The notes under the pieces were generated by a model. The model was not told where the DNA came from. It was given only the letters and a program-made list of their open reading frames with translations, and searched no databases. This document shows, one piece after another, positions 44,708-52,460 of a stretch of DNA of 64,000 nucleotides (the first letter of the stretch is position 1; every line of letters begins with the position of its first letter). The DNA comes from Halomonas qaidamensis (lineage in GTDB: Bacteria > Pseudomonadota > Gammaproteobacteria > Pseudomonadales > Halomonadaceae). A program made the position numbers and the translations under genes. Where the stretch lies: positions 806,001-870,000 of the forward strand of contig NZ_CP080627.1 of assembly GCF_025917315.1 (NCBI RefSeq). The letters are read 5' to 3'.

Positions 44708-45922
44708 ATGGATCTGAAAAGTGGCTACCCTTTTTGGGCCGTGAAAAACGGCCTGTTGAAAACTTTCCCACAACTTACTCGTGACCATCAGAGTGAAGTA
44801 GTGGTGATCGGCGGCGGAATTACCGGGGCCCTGATTGCGGATGAGCTTAGCCGCAATGGCCATCATGTGGTGGTGCTTGAGCGTCGTGACGTAGGCTGGG
44901 GCAGCTCGGCCGCCAGCACAGCATTACTACAGTACGAAATTGATACGCATATGGCTGAGCTAGCCAAGCGCTATGGAGAAGCCGATGCAGTGCTTGCCTA
45001 CCGCGCCTGCGCAGAGGCCATTGGCGAGCTTGAAACCTTAGCCGCTGGGTTAGGCGATGTAGATTTTGAGCGGCAACAGAGTCTCTATTACGCCAGCATG
45101 GAAGAGGACGTAGCACTTTTAAAAGAAGAGTTAGCGCTGCGCCTAAAGCATGACTTTGCTGCTGACTGGCTTGAAAGTGAGACGGTTTTGGAAGAATACG
45201 GTTTTGTGGCGCCAGGCGCTATTCTTACCCAGTTAGCCGCCGCTGTTGACCCATATCGAATGGCATATCAACTGTTTTCCAGGGTTGTAGAGCGTGGCGG
45301 AGAGGTATATGACCGCACGCAGATGCAGACGATGTCGCCGGATGAGCAGGGCGTCACGTTAACGCTGGCAAATGGTGCCAAGTTGCGCTGCCAATACGTA
45401 GTGATGGCCGCAGGATATGAGTCGCAAGCGTGGTTGCCCGACCCAGTAGCCATCAATCGCAGCAGCTACGCGTTTATCACTGATCCACTACCGCCGGAGG
45501 CATTAGGCAAGTTACGCCATACTATGGTGTGGGAGTCGGCGCGCCCCTACCTTTATATGCGTACTACCGGAGACGGTCGGCTACTTGTGGGTGGCGACGA
45601 TGACGATGAAGATATTCCTAAACGCCGTGACGCGCGGGTAGAGGAAAAAGCCAGAGGTCTGGCACTCAAGATAGAAACACTATGGCCCAAACTTGATATT
45701 AACCCGACGTTTTCTTGGGGCGGTACTTTTGCAGAAACTGGCGACGGACTACCATTTTTCGGCCCCCATGAAGCACATGGATCACGAGTGCATTTTGCGA
45801 TGGCCTATGGCGGCAATGGGATCAGCTATAGCATGATAGGGGCCAAACTGCTGCGAGCGCTTATTGAAGGAAAACACCACCCCTTGGCAGAGCTTTTTTC
45901 GTTCCAGCGATTAAAAAGATAG
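44708..45922 (+). CDS. FAD-dependent oxidoreductase of the DAO family
   Basis: A 404-residue flavoprotein with a Rossmann site 'EVVVIGGGITGALIADELSRNGH' (in parts; about 30-50), 'DVGWGSSAAS', 'VVMAAGYESQAW' and C-terminal 'GDGLPFFGPHEAHGSRVHFAMAYGGNG' (in parts). It belongs to the D-amino-acid/glycine-oxidase-like family and should oxidise an amine or amino acid. The specific substrate is unknown. AGGCAAGCAG precedes the ATG. It stands alone, beside ltaE. Confidence 0.85.
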   Translation: MDLKSGYPFWAVKNGLLKTFPQLTRDHQSEVVVIGGGITGALIADELSRNGHHVVVLERRDVGWGSSAASTALLQYEIDTHMAELAKRYGEADAVLAYRACAEAIGELETLAAGLGDVDFERQQSLYYASMEEDVALLKEELALRLKHDFAADWLESETVLEEYGFVAPGAILTQLAAAVDPYRMAYQLFSRVVERGGEVYDRTQMQTMSPDEQGVTLTLANGAKLRCQYVVMAAGYESQAWLPDPVAINRSSYAFITDPLPPEALGKLRHTMVWESARPYLYMRTTGDGRLLVGGDDDDEDIPKRRDARVEEKARGLALKIETLWPKLDINPTFSWGGTFAETGDGLPFFGPHEAHGSRVHFAMAYGGNGISYSMIGAKLLRALIEGKHHPLAELFSFQRLKR

Positions 45923-45967
45923 CGCATAACCAGTGATTCGAACAACGATGCATAAGAGTAGGCGGTA

Positions 45968-46489
45968 ATGGATAAACACTTTTATTTACGTGCCTTAGAG
46001 CGTAATGATCTGCGTTTTGTTCACGAGTTAAATAATAACCAGAGCATCATGTCGTATTGGTTTGAAGAGCCTTACGAATCATTCGATGAGCTGGAGGAGC
46101 TTTATAATAAACATATTCATGACAACGCCGAACGGCGATTCGTCGCCGAAGATAGCAATGGGAGTGCCATTGGTTTAGTTGAACTGATTGAGATTGACTA
46201 CATTCACCGCAGCGGTGAATTTCAGATCATCATCACGCCTGACCACCAGGGTAAGGGGTTTGCCAGGTCATTGATTCGTCAAGCACTGCACTACTCGTTT
46301 ACGATTTTAAACTTACACAAAATATATTTGATTGTGGCAGTGGAGAACGTTAAAGCGATTCATCTCTACGAGGAGAGTGGCTTCATTGAGGAAGGGCACT
46401 TAGTGCAAGAGTTTTTTATCAATGGTAAATATCGTGACGTAAAACGGATGTATATTTTACAAGATACTTATTTAGCACAGTTGGCTTGA
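45968..46489 (+). CDS. speG: Spermidine N1-acetyltransferase SpeG
   Basis: A 173-residue GNAT acetyltransferase: '[19 protein letters not shown]', '[26 protein letters not shown]' (in parts), acetyl-CoA loop '[15 protein letters not shown]' (Q/R-x2-G-x-A), '[28 protein letters not shown]'. SpeG acetylates spermidine in polyamine control, stress and membrane response. Very close to family throughout. Confidence 0.93.
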   Translation: MDKHFYLRALERNDLRFVHELNNNQSIMSYWFEEPYESFDELEELYNKHIHDNAERRFVAEDSNGSAIGLVELIEIDYIHRSGEFQIIITPDHQGKGFARSLIRQALHYSFTILNLHKIYLIVAVENVKAIHLYEESGFIEEGHLVQEFFINGKYRDVKRMYILQDTYLAQLA

Positions 46490-46557
46490 TAATTAAGTAA
46501 GGGAATAATTGCTGTGTTGCATAGACATTTTTCGATGGAATATTAATCAAATATGAT

Positions 46558-46596
46558 AACGCCTCAGTCCGAAAATTAATTCACGACTGAGGCGTT
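46558..46596. terminator. Hairpin between speG and a small minus-strand gene
   Basis: AACGCCTCAGTC (46558-46569) pairs perfectly with GACTGAGGCGTT (46585-46596), 15-base loop. It lies five bases beyond the stop of the 40-residue gene on the minus strand and 69 bases after speG. Confidence 0.8.
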
Positions 46597-46601
46597 GTAG
46601 G

Positions 46602-46724
46602 CTACTGCTGGCGCATATAAGCAACGATAGCGTCGAAGGCTGCACGTTGCTGTTGGGCACGATTAGCCCAGACTTGCATCACATCCACTTCTACTGTCTG
46701 ATCTTGAGCAGCAAAAGATGACAT
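46602..46724 (-). CDS. Small protein A (40 residues), paralogue of small protein B
   Basis: A 40-residue reading frame starting MSSFAAQDQTVEVDVMQVW (first 19 residues) and ending in an Ala/Gln-rich amphipathic helix (W19 to Q40). GGAG lies 9-12 bases before its ATG and a perfect hairpin follows. From its Trp it aligns without gaps to the 37-residue frame at 47051 (eight identities in 19). It has no signal peptide, transmembrane helix or cysteine. It is too short for the usual gene callers. I do not recognise a family; function unknown. Confidence 0.65.
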   Translation of the reverse strand: MSSFAAQDQTVEVDVMQVWANRAQQQRAAFDAIVAYMRQQ

Positions 46725-47050
46725 AGCGAATACTCCTAATTCAGATGGTGAGGGACGGTTCAGCCAAAAGGGGCTCGGTTGTACCCGATGTTGTTGTACA
46801 TGGTTTGCGTTTTACGTCGAAGCAAATTAGCTACAGGTCAAGTTTATGCGCATTTTAACCCGTAAAGCTAGTCCTAAAGATGTAAGTAAATTGCCATGGT
46901 GCGTAAGAGATTGCTTACAAAAATGGCAGGTGTACACCTATGCTTTTGAATGGAAAAGGTTTTCATAATGCAAAAAAGCCGACTAGACGCGTCGGCTTAT
47001 GTAGTTATCTTTTCGTCTATAAGGGAAGATAGCGGTAAAAATCGCTGCTT
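46725..47050. other. Gap between small genes A and B
   Basis: About 330 bases with no confident gene except the terminator of B at 46976-46998. A 40-codon frame at 46846-46968 (+) has no good ribosome-binding site and is not called. Confidence 0.5.
46976..46998 (-). terminator. Terminator of small gene B
   Basis: AAGCCGAC (46976-46983) pairs with GTCGGCTT (46991-46998); on the minus strand the stem is followed by a run of six T. This is a classical Rho-independent site 52 bases after the stop of B. Confidence 0.82.
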
Positions 47051-47164
47051 TTAGCCGAAATAAGCCGCTAACGCTTCATTGGCAGCGTGTTGCCACTTGG
47101 CTTGTAGGCGCCAAAAAGCAAACACTTCATCATCTAGCGTAGAAAATGCAAAAGTAGAAATCAT
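47051..47164 (-). CDS. Small protein B (37 residues), paralogue of small protein A
   Basis: A 37-residue reading frame beginning MISTFAFSTLDDEVFAFW, then an Ala-rich helix (W18 to F36). AGGAGG is at 47173-47178, eight bases before the ATG, and a -10 TATACT at 47196-47201 is embedded in CTAG-N8-CTAG. It ends in a strong terminator. The Trp-to-Tyr-Phe segment matches small protein A position for position. No recognised domain. Confidence 0.7.
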   Translation of the reverse strand: MISTFAFSTLDDEVFAFWRLQAKWQHAANEALAAYFG

Positions 47165-47286
47165 TCGGTGGTCCTCCTAAGTGGGACACACCTAGAGTAT
47201 AGACTAGTTTTGTTGCATTGCAGCATTTGGCCATGGTTAATAAAAGCAGTTCATAACGATAGTTCATAAAAACGAGTAGTATCATT

Positions 47287-48084
47287 ATGTTATCTGAAAC
47301 CACTTTCCATGATCGCAGAATAAACGCCTCTATTGGCCATCTCTTTGTTCGTACCTGGGAACCGTCTCAGCTGCGTTCAGAGGTTCCTATTGTGCTGTTT
47401 CATGACTCCTTAGGCTGTGTGGATTTATGGCGTAGCTTTCCATCAGCACTATGTGTGGCCACTCAACGGCGAATAATTGCCTATGACCGGCTAGGTTTTG
47501 GACGCTCTGATGCATGTTTAGCACCGCCGCCACTGAGCTTTATTGAAGACGAACCAACGACTAGCTTTGCGGCACTCCACAGCGCGCTTCAGTTAACGCA
47601 TTTTATTGCCCTGGGGCATAGCGTAGGCGGTTGCATGGCAGTGCACTGTGCAGGACAGTATGTAGAGCAGTGCCAAGGAGTGATTACTATTGCAGCGCAG
47701 GCGTTAAACGAGGCGCTCACACGACAAGGTATTGAAGAAGCGAAGATCGCTTTTCAAGTACCGGAACAGTTCGCCAAATTAGAAAAATATCATAGCGATA
47801 AAGCTCGCTGGGTATTGAATGGCTGGACAGATACTTGGTTGCATCCCGAGTTTGAACACTGGTCACTTATTCCGGCCCTTAGGCGGGTTATTTGCCCAAC
47901 GCTAGTGCTTCATGGTGAAAACGATGAATATGGTTCTCACCGCCAACCTGACTGCATCGCTCGCTATACCAGTGGTTCTGCGCACAGTGAAATACTGCCG
48001 GGCATTGGGCATGTGCCACACCGTGAAGCGGAAGCAGTAGTTGTTAACTATGCTAAAGAGTTTACTGAACGGCTTACGCCATAA
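47287..48084 (+). CDS. Alpha/beta-hydrolase
   Basis: A 265-residue alpha/beta-hydrolase: 'VLFHDSLGCVDLWR' (oxyanion loop, with D instead of the common G after H), 'DRLGFGRSD', nucleophile elbow 'ALGHSVGGCMA' (Ser112), acid region 'VLHGENDEYG' and catalytic His in 'LPGIGHVPHREAEAVV'. The triad is complete. Substrate class (ester, lactone, haloalkane) not settled. Its 3' end overlaps the leader of the metallophosphoesterase. Confidence 0.85.
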   Translation: MLSETTFHDRRINASIGHLFVRTWEPSQLRSEVPIVLFHDSLGCVDLWRSFPSALCVATQRRIIAYDRLGFGRSDACLAPPPLSFIEDEPTTSFAALHSALQLTHFIALGHSVGGCMAVHCAGQYVEQCQGVITIAAQALNEALTRQGIEEAKIAFQVPEQFAKLEKYHSDKARWVLNGWTDTWLHPEFEHWSLIPALRRVICPTLVLHGENDEYGSHRQPDCIARYTSGSAHSEILPGIGHVPHREAEAVVVNYAKEFTERLTP

Positions 48085-48118
48085 AAAGACCGTTACACAG
48101 GGAAAAGTGAGGAACGCT

Positions 48119-48883
48119 ATGCGCTTGCGAATTTTATCCGACCTTCATTTAGAGTTTTTTGATGGAGATCGAGAATTGCCAGAGGTGAAGGCCGATCTCA
48201 TCATTTTGGCAGGCGATATTCATCAGAAAACGGAAGGACTCGCCTGGGCCAGGCAGCGGTTTCCAACATTACCTATCTTATATGTGCCAGGAAACCACGA
48301 GTTTTATGGCACTTGCATGCCGTTACTCCGCGAAGAGCTCGCCAGTGAGGCCAGCCGCTATAAGATTGAGCTGCTGGATAATCGAGCGGTGACTATCGGT
48401 GGGGTGCGTTTTTATGGCACCACGCTATGGACTGATTTCTTGCTCTATGCTGATGACCCAACGCGCCTCTCGGAAGAAACGGAAGCCAAAGCACTGCGCT
48501 ACATGCCCGATTTTCGCATTGTGACCACGGCTCCAGGCCAGGTCTTTACCCCTCAGGCTAGCCAAGTATTACACGCGGAAGCGCTTGACTGGCTGGGCAA
48601 CGAGCTTGAGCAACCGTTTGATGGCCCCCGCGTTGTTATTAGCCATCACGCTCCTTTACACAGCTGCATTCCTGAGCAGTATCTTGGTGATGCGCTGTCA
48701 CCAGCTTTTGCCTCCCACCTGCCTCAATTGATGGGCAAGATGGATTTATGGGTACATGGTCATGTCCATGAACCCGTCGATATTTTAACTAACGGAACGC
48801 GCGTTATCGCTAACCCAGGCGGCTATCCCTATGAGTTCACCCCAGCTTTATTTAAGCCGGACTTGGTCGTTGAGGTTATTTAA
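48119..48883 (+). CDS. Calcineurin-like metallophosphoesterase
   Basis: A 254-residue metallophosphoesterase with metal motifs 'ILSDLHLEF' (D8, H10), 'ILAGDIHQ', 'VPGNHEFYG', 'ISHHAPLHS' and 'WVHGHVHEP'. It hydrolyses a phosphodiester or phosphomonoester; substrate unknown. ATG at 48119 is preceded by GAGGAACG, so it is used, not an upstream in-frame start inside the hydrolase gene. 34 bases after the hydrolase; probable two-gene operon. Confidence 0.9.
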   Translation: MRLRILSDLHLEFFDGDRELPEVKADLIILAGDIHQKTEGLAWARQRFPTLPILYVPGNHEFYGTCMPLLREELASEASRYKIELLDNRAVTIGGVRFYGTTLWTDFLLYADDPTRLSEETEAKALRYMPDFRIVTTAPGQVFTPQASQVLHAEALDWLGNELEQPFDGPRVVISHHAPLHSCIPEQYLGDALSPAFASHLPQLMGKMDLWVHGHVHEPVDILTNGTRVIANPGGYPYEFTPALFKPDLVVEVI

Positions 48884-48917
48884 ATGAGTTTTAAATTATA
48901 AAAGACGACCAAGCGTT

Positions 48918-49805
48918 TTAACGATGGCTCTCTTCTAGCCGTGTCAATAAATAGCCATGCATTGCATCTGCAGCGGGTGAAAGGCTTTGCCGTGCTCGCC
49001 GTAATAATCCAATCCGGCGTTCAAGACGCGGGGTGGCCAGGGGAATAAAACGCAGCCGCTTGTGCTCTTCCTGAAACGCCAGCCGGGGCAAGGTGGTGAC
49101 GCCGATACCGGCTTCCAACATGGCGGTGAGCGAGATCATATTGGAAATATACAGGGTGCTATGGGTGAGAAGCTCTGCCGCCGGTGAGCCTTCCAGCAAG
49201 CGCGAGGTGCCATTGCGAATCAGCGTATAGGGCTTGAGGGCCCGCCAGTGCAACGCCTTCTGCTGCGCCAATGGGTGGTCGTCGCGGCAGACCACGCCAA
49301 TATCATCGTGCAGCAGGGCTTCAAAGCTCAGCGCCTCGTCGGGCAGCCATAGGCTGGTGATGCCGAGTTCGACTTCACCCTTGAGCACCATTTCATTGAC
49401 CCGCTCGGAATGGCCGTCCTGCAGGCTGATATCAATCCCTGGGTAGCGTTGCAGAAACCCGGCCAGCAGCGCGGGCATCAGGCGGCTGGCCACCGAAGGC
49501 ACCGCAGCAATATCCACCCGACCGTGCTGCTGGCGGGCAATCGCCAGGGCATCCCGGCAGACGCGGTCATGGTGGGCCACCAGTTCGCGAAAGCGCGGCA
49601 CGCACCAGTGGCCGAAAGGGGTCAGCAGGGCCTTACCGCCGCCTTTCTCGAACAGCGGCTGGCCAAGCCGCTCTTCCAGGTCGCGCACGGCCATGGAAAT
49701 GGCCGGCTGGCTGCGGTGCAGTTGGCGGGCAGCGGCATGAAAACCACCGGCATCAAGAATCGCCAGCACATAGCGCATGGGCGCCAGTTTCAGTTCGGGG
49801 AGCAT
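48918..49805 (-). CDS. LysR-family regulator of the ALDH/BCCT cluster
   Basis: A 295-residue LysR protein: HTH 'HAAARQLHRSQPAISMAVRDLEERLGQPLF' (in parts; about 23-52) and effector domain. It is divergent from the aldehyde dehydrogenase at 49938, with a 132-base gap, so it is the likely regulator of that operon. By hand, GC is 45% in 48901-48960 at its 3' end and 63% in 49201-49260 inside it, so base usage changes within the gene. Confidence 0.88.
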   Translation of the reverse strand: MLPELKLAPMRYVLAILDAGGFHAAARQLHRSQPAISMAVRDLEERLGQPLFEKGGGKALLTPFGHWCVPRFRELVAHHDRVCRDALAIARQQHGRVDIAAVPSVASRLMPALLAGFLQRYPGIDISLQDGHSERVNEMVLKGEVELGITSLWLPDEALSFEALLHDDIGVVCRDDHPLAQQKALHWRALKPYTLIRNGTSRLLEGSPAAELLTHSTLYISNMISLTAMLEAGIGVTTLPRLAFQEEHKRLRFIPLATPRLERRIGLLRRARQSLSPAADAMHGYLLTRLEESHR

Positions 49806-49937
49806 GGTCTGTCATCAACCGTTTAAGGTGGTAAGTTTTGCTGATCATTTTATCTGTATTATTGATTATCCTTATCTTCACGTCTTCTTTAGCATGGCGT
49901 CAAACGCTTGTTATTCACCCTGCTGAAGGAAATCTTT

Positions 49938-51377
49938 ATGTCATCCCCGCACGCGCTTTATATCAACGGTCAATGGGTCGACGGTACAAGCCACATTACC
50001 AATGCCAACCCCTCTGATCTGACGGATGTGATCGGTGATTACGCCCAGGCCAGTGCCGCTCAGGTAGAAGACGCCATTGATGCTGCACGCAACGGTCATA
50101 AAGAATGGGCCAAAACCGGGCTGGAGCAGCGCTACGGCGTACTGATGGCGATTGGCGATGAGCTGATGGCACGCAAGGAAGAGCTGGGGCGCCTGCTGTC
50201 GCGTGAGGAAGGTAAGCCGCTGGCAGAAGGTATGGGCGAAGTCGCCCGCTCGGCGCAGTTCTTCCACTACTATGCTGCCGAAGTGCTGCGCCAGCTGGAT
50301 GAGCGGGTCGATTCCGTGCGCCCTGGTGTGGAAGTCGAGACCCGTCGTGAACCGGTGGGTGTGGTGGGGATTATCAGCCCCTGGAACTTCCCCATGGCAA
50401 CGGCGGTATGGAAGATTGCCCCGGCGCTGGCGTTTGGTAACGCCGTGATTTTCAAACCCGCCAATCTGGTGCCCGCCAGCGCCTGGGCGCTGACCGAGAT
50501 CATCAGCCGTCAGGCGCTACCGGCAGGTACCTTCAACCTGCTGATGGGCAGCGGCGGCAGCGTCGGTGAAGCGCTGATCACCAGCCCGGCCATCAATGCG
50601 CTGACCTTTACCGGCTCGCTGGAAGTCGGTCGCCGCGTCGCCGCTGCTACCGCCGGCAATCTGGTCAAGTGCCAGCTGGAAATGGGCTCCAAGAACGCCT
50701 TGATTGTGGCTGAGGATGCCGATCTGGATCTGGCCGTGGAAGCCGCTTTCAACGGCGCCTATTCCGGCACCGGGCAGAAATGCACGGCTTCGTCGCGGCT
50801 GATTGTCCACACGGCGGTTCACGATGTGTTTGTCGACAAGCTCAGCGCGCGTTTGGCGAAAGCCAAGGTCGGCCCAGCGCTGGAAGAGGGTGTGCAGATT
50901 GGCCCGGTGGCCGATGCCCGTCAGCTTGAATCCAATCTGAACTGGATCGAGCGCGCCCAGGCCGAGGGTGCCAAACTGGCCTTCGGCGGTGAGCGGGTTG
51001 AGTGTGCCAGCGACGGTTACTTCATGGCGCCGACCCTGTTTGTGGATACCACCAATGAGATGGCGATTAACCGTGAAGAAGTCTTCGGCCCGATTGCCTG
51101 TGTGATCAAGGTGGCGGATATGGACGAGGCGATTGCCACCCTGAATGACACCAACTTCGGTCTGACCGCAGGCATTATTACCGATTCCCTGGCCCTGGCC
51201 ACCCGCTTCAAGGCACAAGCCGAGACCGGCTGCGTGATGGTTAACCTGCCGACGGCGGGTACGGACTATCACGTGCCCTTTGGCGGGCGTAAGGATTCAA
51301 GCTTTGGCCCGCGTGAACAGGGGCGCTATGCGCGTGAGTTCTACACCGTGGTCAAGACCTGCTACGTCAAGGCGTAA
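49938..51377 (+). CDS. Aldehyde dehydrogenase (KGSADH/SSADH-like)
   Basis: A 479-residue NAD(P)-dependent ALDH: 'SPWNFP' (Asn150), 'FTGSLEVGRRV', general base Glu248 in 'LEMGSKNALIV' (GS where most have GG), catalytic Cys282 in 'GQKCTASS' and 'EVFGPIACVIKV'. It is closest in style to alpha-ketoglutarate-semialdehyde dehydrogenases of the sugar/hydroxyproline-catabolism type. AAGGAAATC precedes the ATG at 49938. First gene of a probable operon with the dipeptidase. High GC (37 of 60 in 50641-50700). Confidence 0.88.
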   Translation: MSSPHALYINGQWVDGTSHITNANPSDLTDVIGDYAQASAAQVEDAIDAARNGHKEWAKTGLEQRYGVLMAIGDELMARKEELGRLLSREEGKPLAEGMGEVARSAQFFHYYAAEVLRQLDERVDSVRPGVEVETRREPVGVVGIISPWNFPMATAVWKIAPALAFGNAVIFKPANLVPASAWALTEIISRQALPAGTFNLLMGSGGSVGEALITSPAINALTFTGSLEVGRRVAAATAGNLVKCQLEMGSKNALIVAEDADLDLAVEAAFNGAYSGTGQKCTASSRLIVHTAVHDVFVDKLSARLAKAKVGPALEEGVQIGPVADARQLESNLNWIERAQAEGAKLAFGGERVECASDGYFMAPTLFVDTTNEMAINREEVFGPIACVIKVADMDEAIATLNDTNFGLTAGIITDSLALATRFKAQAETGCVMVNLPTAGTDYHVPFGGRKDSSFGPREQGRYAREFYTVVKTCYVKA

Positions 51378-51387
51378 GGAGTCGTGC

Positions 51388-52377
51388 ATGTCCAGACAGA
51401 TGCTGACCGTGGATGGGTTGCAGTATTCCAACTGGTCCCGGGAAATTTTTGAACAGATGCGCGAGGGCGGCGTGGATGCTGTCCACGCCACTCTGGTCTA
51501 CCACGAAACCCTGCGCGAGACCCTGACCCGCATCGGCGAATGGAATCGCCGTTTTGAAGCCCACGGCGACCTGATCATGCCCGTTCATGCGCCGGGGGAT
51601 ATCGAACGCGCCCGTGAGGCGGGCAAAGTGGGCATCTTTTTTGGCGCCCAGAACTGCTCGCCTATTGAGGATGATATCGACATGGTGGCGGTGCTGCGTC
51701 AGCTGGGGCTTCTGATCATGCAGCTCACCTATAACAACCAGAGCCTGCTGGCCTGCGGTTGTTATGAAAGCGAAGACAGCGGCATTACCCGCTTCGGCCG
51801 CCAGGTGATCCGCGAGATGAACCGGGTCGGCATGGTGATTGATATGTCCCACAGCAGCGAGCGTTCGACCCTTGACGCCATCGAGATTTCCGAGCGGCCG
51901 GTGATTATCTCCCACGCCAATCCGAGCTTCTTCCATGACGCCAAGCGCAACAAGTCTGACAAGGTGCTCAAGGCGATTGCCGAGAACGACGGCCTGCTGG
52001 GCTTTTCGGCCTATCCGTTCCACCTGAAGAACGGCCCGGACTGCACCCTGGAAGATTACTGCGACATGATTGCCCGCACCGTTGACCTGATGGGTATCGA
52101 GCATGTCGGCCTGGGAACCGACCTGTGCCAGAACCAGCCAACCTCGGTGCTGGAATGGATGCGCAACGGGCGCTGGTCAAAAGAGATGGATTACGGCGAA
52201 GGCAGCGCCAATAACGCGGGCTGGCCCAAGCCGCTGGCTTGGCTACGCGATAGCCGCGACTTCCCCAACCTGATTGAAGCCCTGCGCGCTAAAGGCTTCG
52301 CTGAGCAAGATGTCGCCCGCATCATGGGGCGCAACTGGGTCGAACTGCTAGAGCGAACGACCCTGCCCATGTCTTAA
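51388..52377 (+). CDS. M19-like (renal) dipeptidase, metal site altered
   Basis: A 329-residue protein of the membrane-dipeptidase family. Two zinc histidines are present (H155 in 'IDMSHSS', H176 in 'IISHANP') and the late Asp (D245, 'GLGTDL'). The N-terminal H-x-D pair normally found in 'DGHNDL' is replaced: 'VDGLQYSNW' here; and the bridging Glu region reads 'GIFFGAQNC', with no Glu. This subtype occurs next to betaine/dimethylglycine catabolic genes in Pseudomonas. AAGGAG precedes the ATG, 11 bases after the ALDH stop. It may not be a simple peptidase. Confidence 0.8.
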   Translation: MSRQMLTVDGLQYSNWSREIFEQMREGGVDAVHATLVYHETLRETLTRIGEWNRRFEAHGDLIMPVHAPGDIERAREAGKVGIFFGAQNCSPIEDDIDMVAVLRQLGLLIMQLTYNNQSLLACGCYESEDSGITRFGRQVIREMNRVGMVIDMSHSSERSTLDAIEISERPVIISHANPSFFHDAKRNKSDKVLKAIAENDGLLGFSAYPFHLKNGPDCTLEDYCDMIARTVDLMGIEHVGLGTDLCQNQPTSVLEWMRNGRWSKEMDYGEGSANNAGWPKPLAWLRDSRDFPNLIEALRAKGFAEQDVARIMGRNWVELLERTTLPMS

Positions 52378-52460
52378 CGGAGCGGTATATCACGCCATAA
52401 AGATGGATTGGTTATTACCAACCCTTACCACCAACAATAAATAATAACGAGGTTTCCCCC

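Noticed and set aside
46846..46968. 40-codon plus-strand frame between small genes A and B
   Set aside because: Weak ribosome-binding site, no similarity to A or B, and it overlaps no conserved pattern.
50517..51272. 251-codon minus-strand frame opposite the aldehyde dehydrogenase
   Set aside because: GC-rich genes give long antisense frames; no domain or ribosome-binding site.
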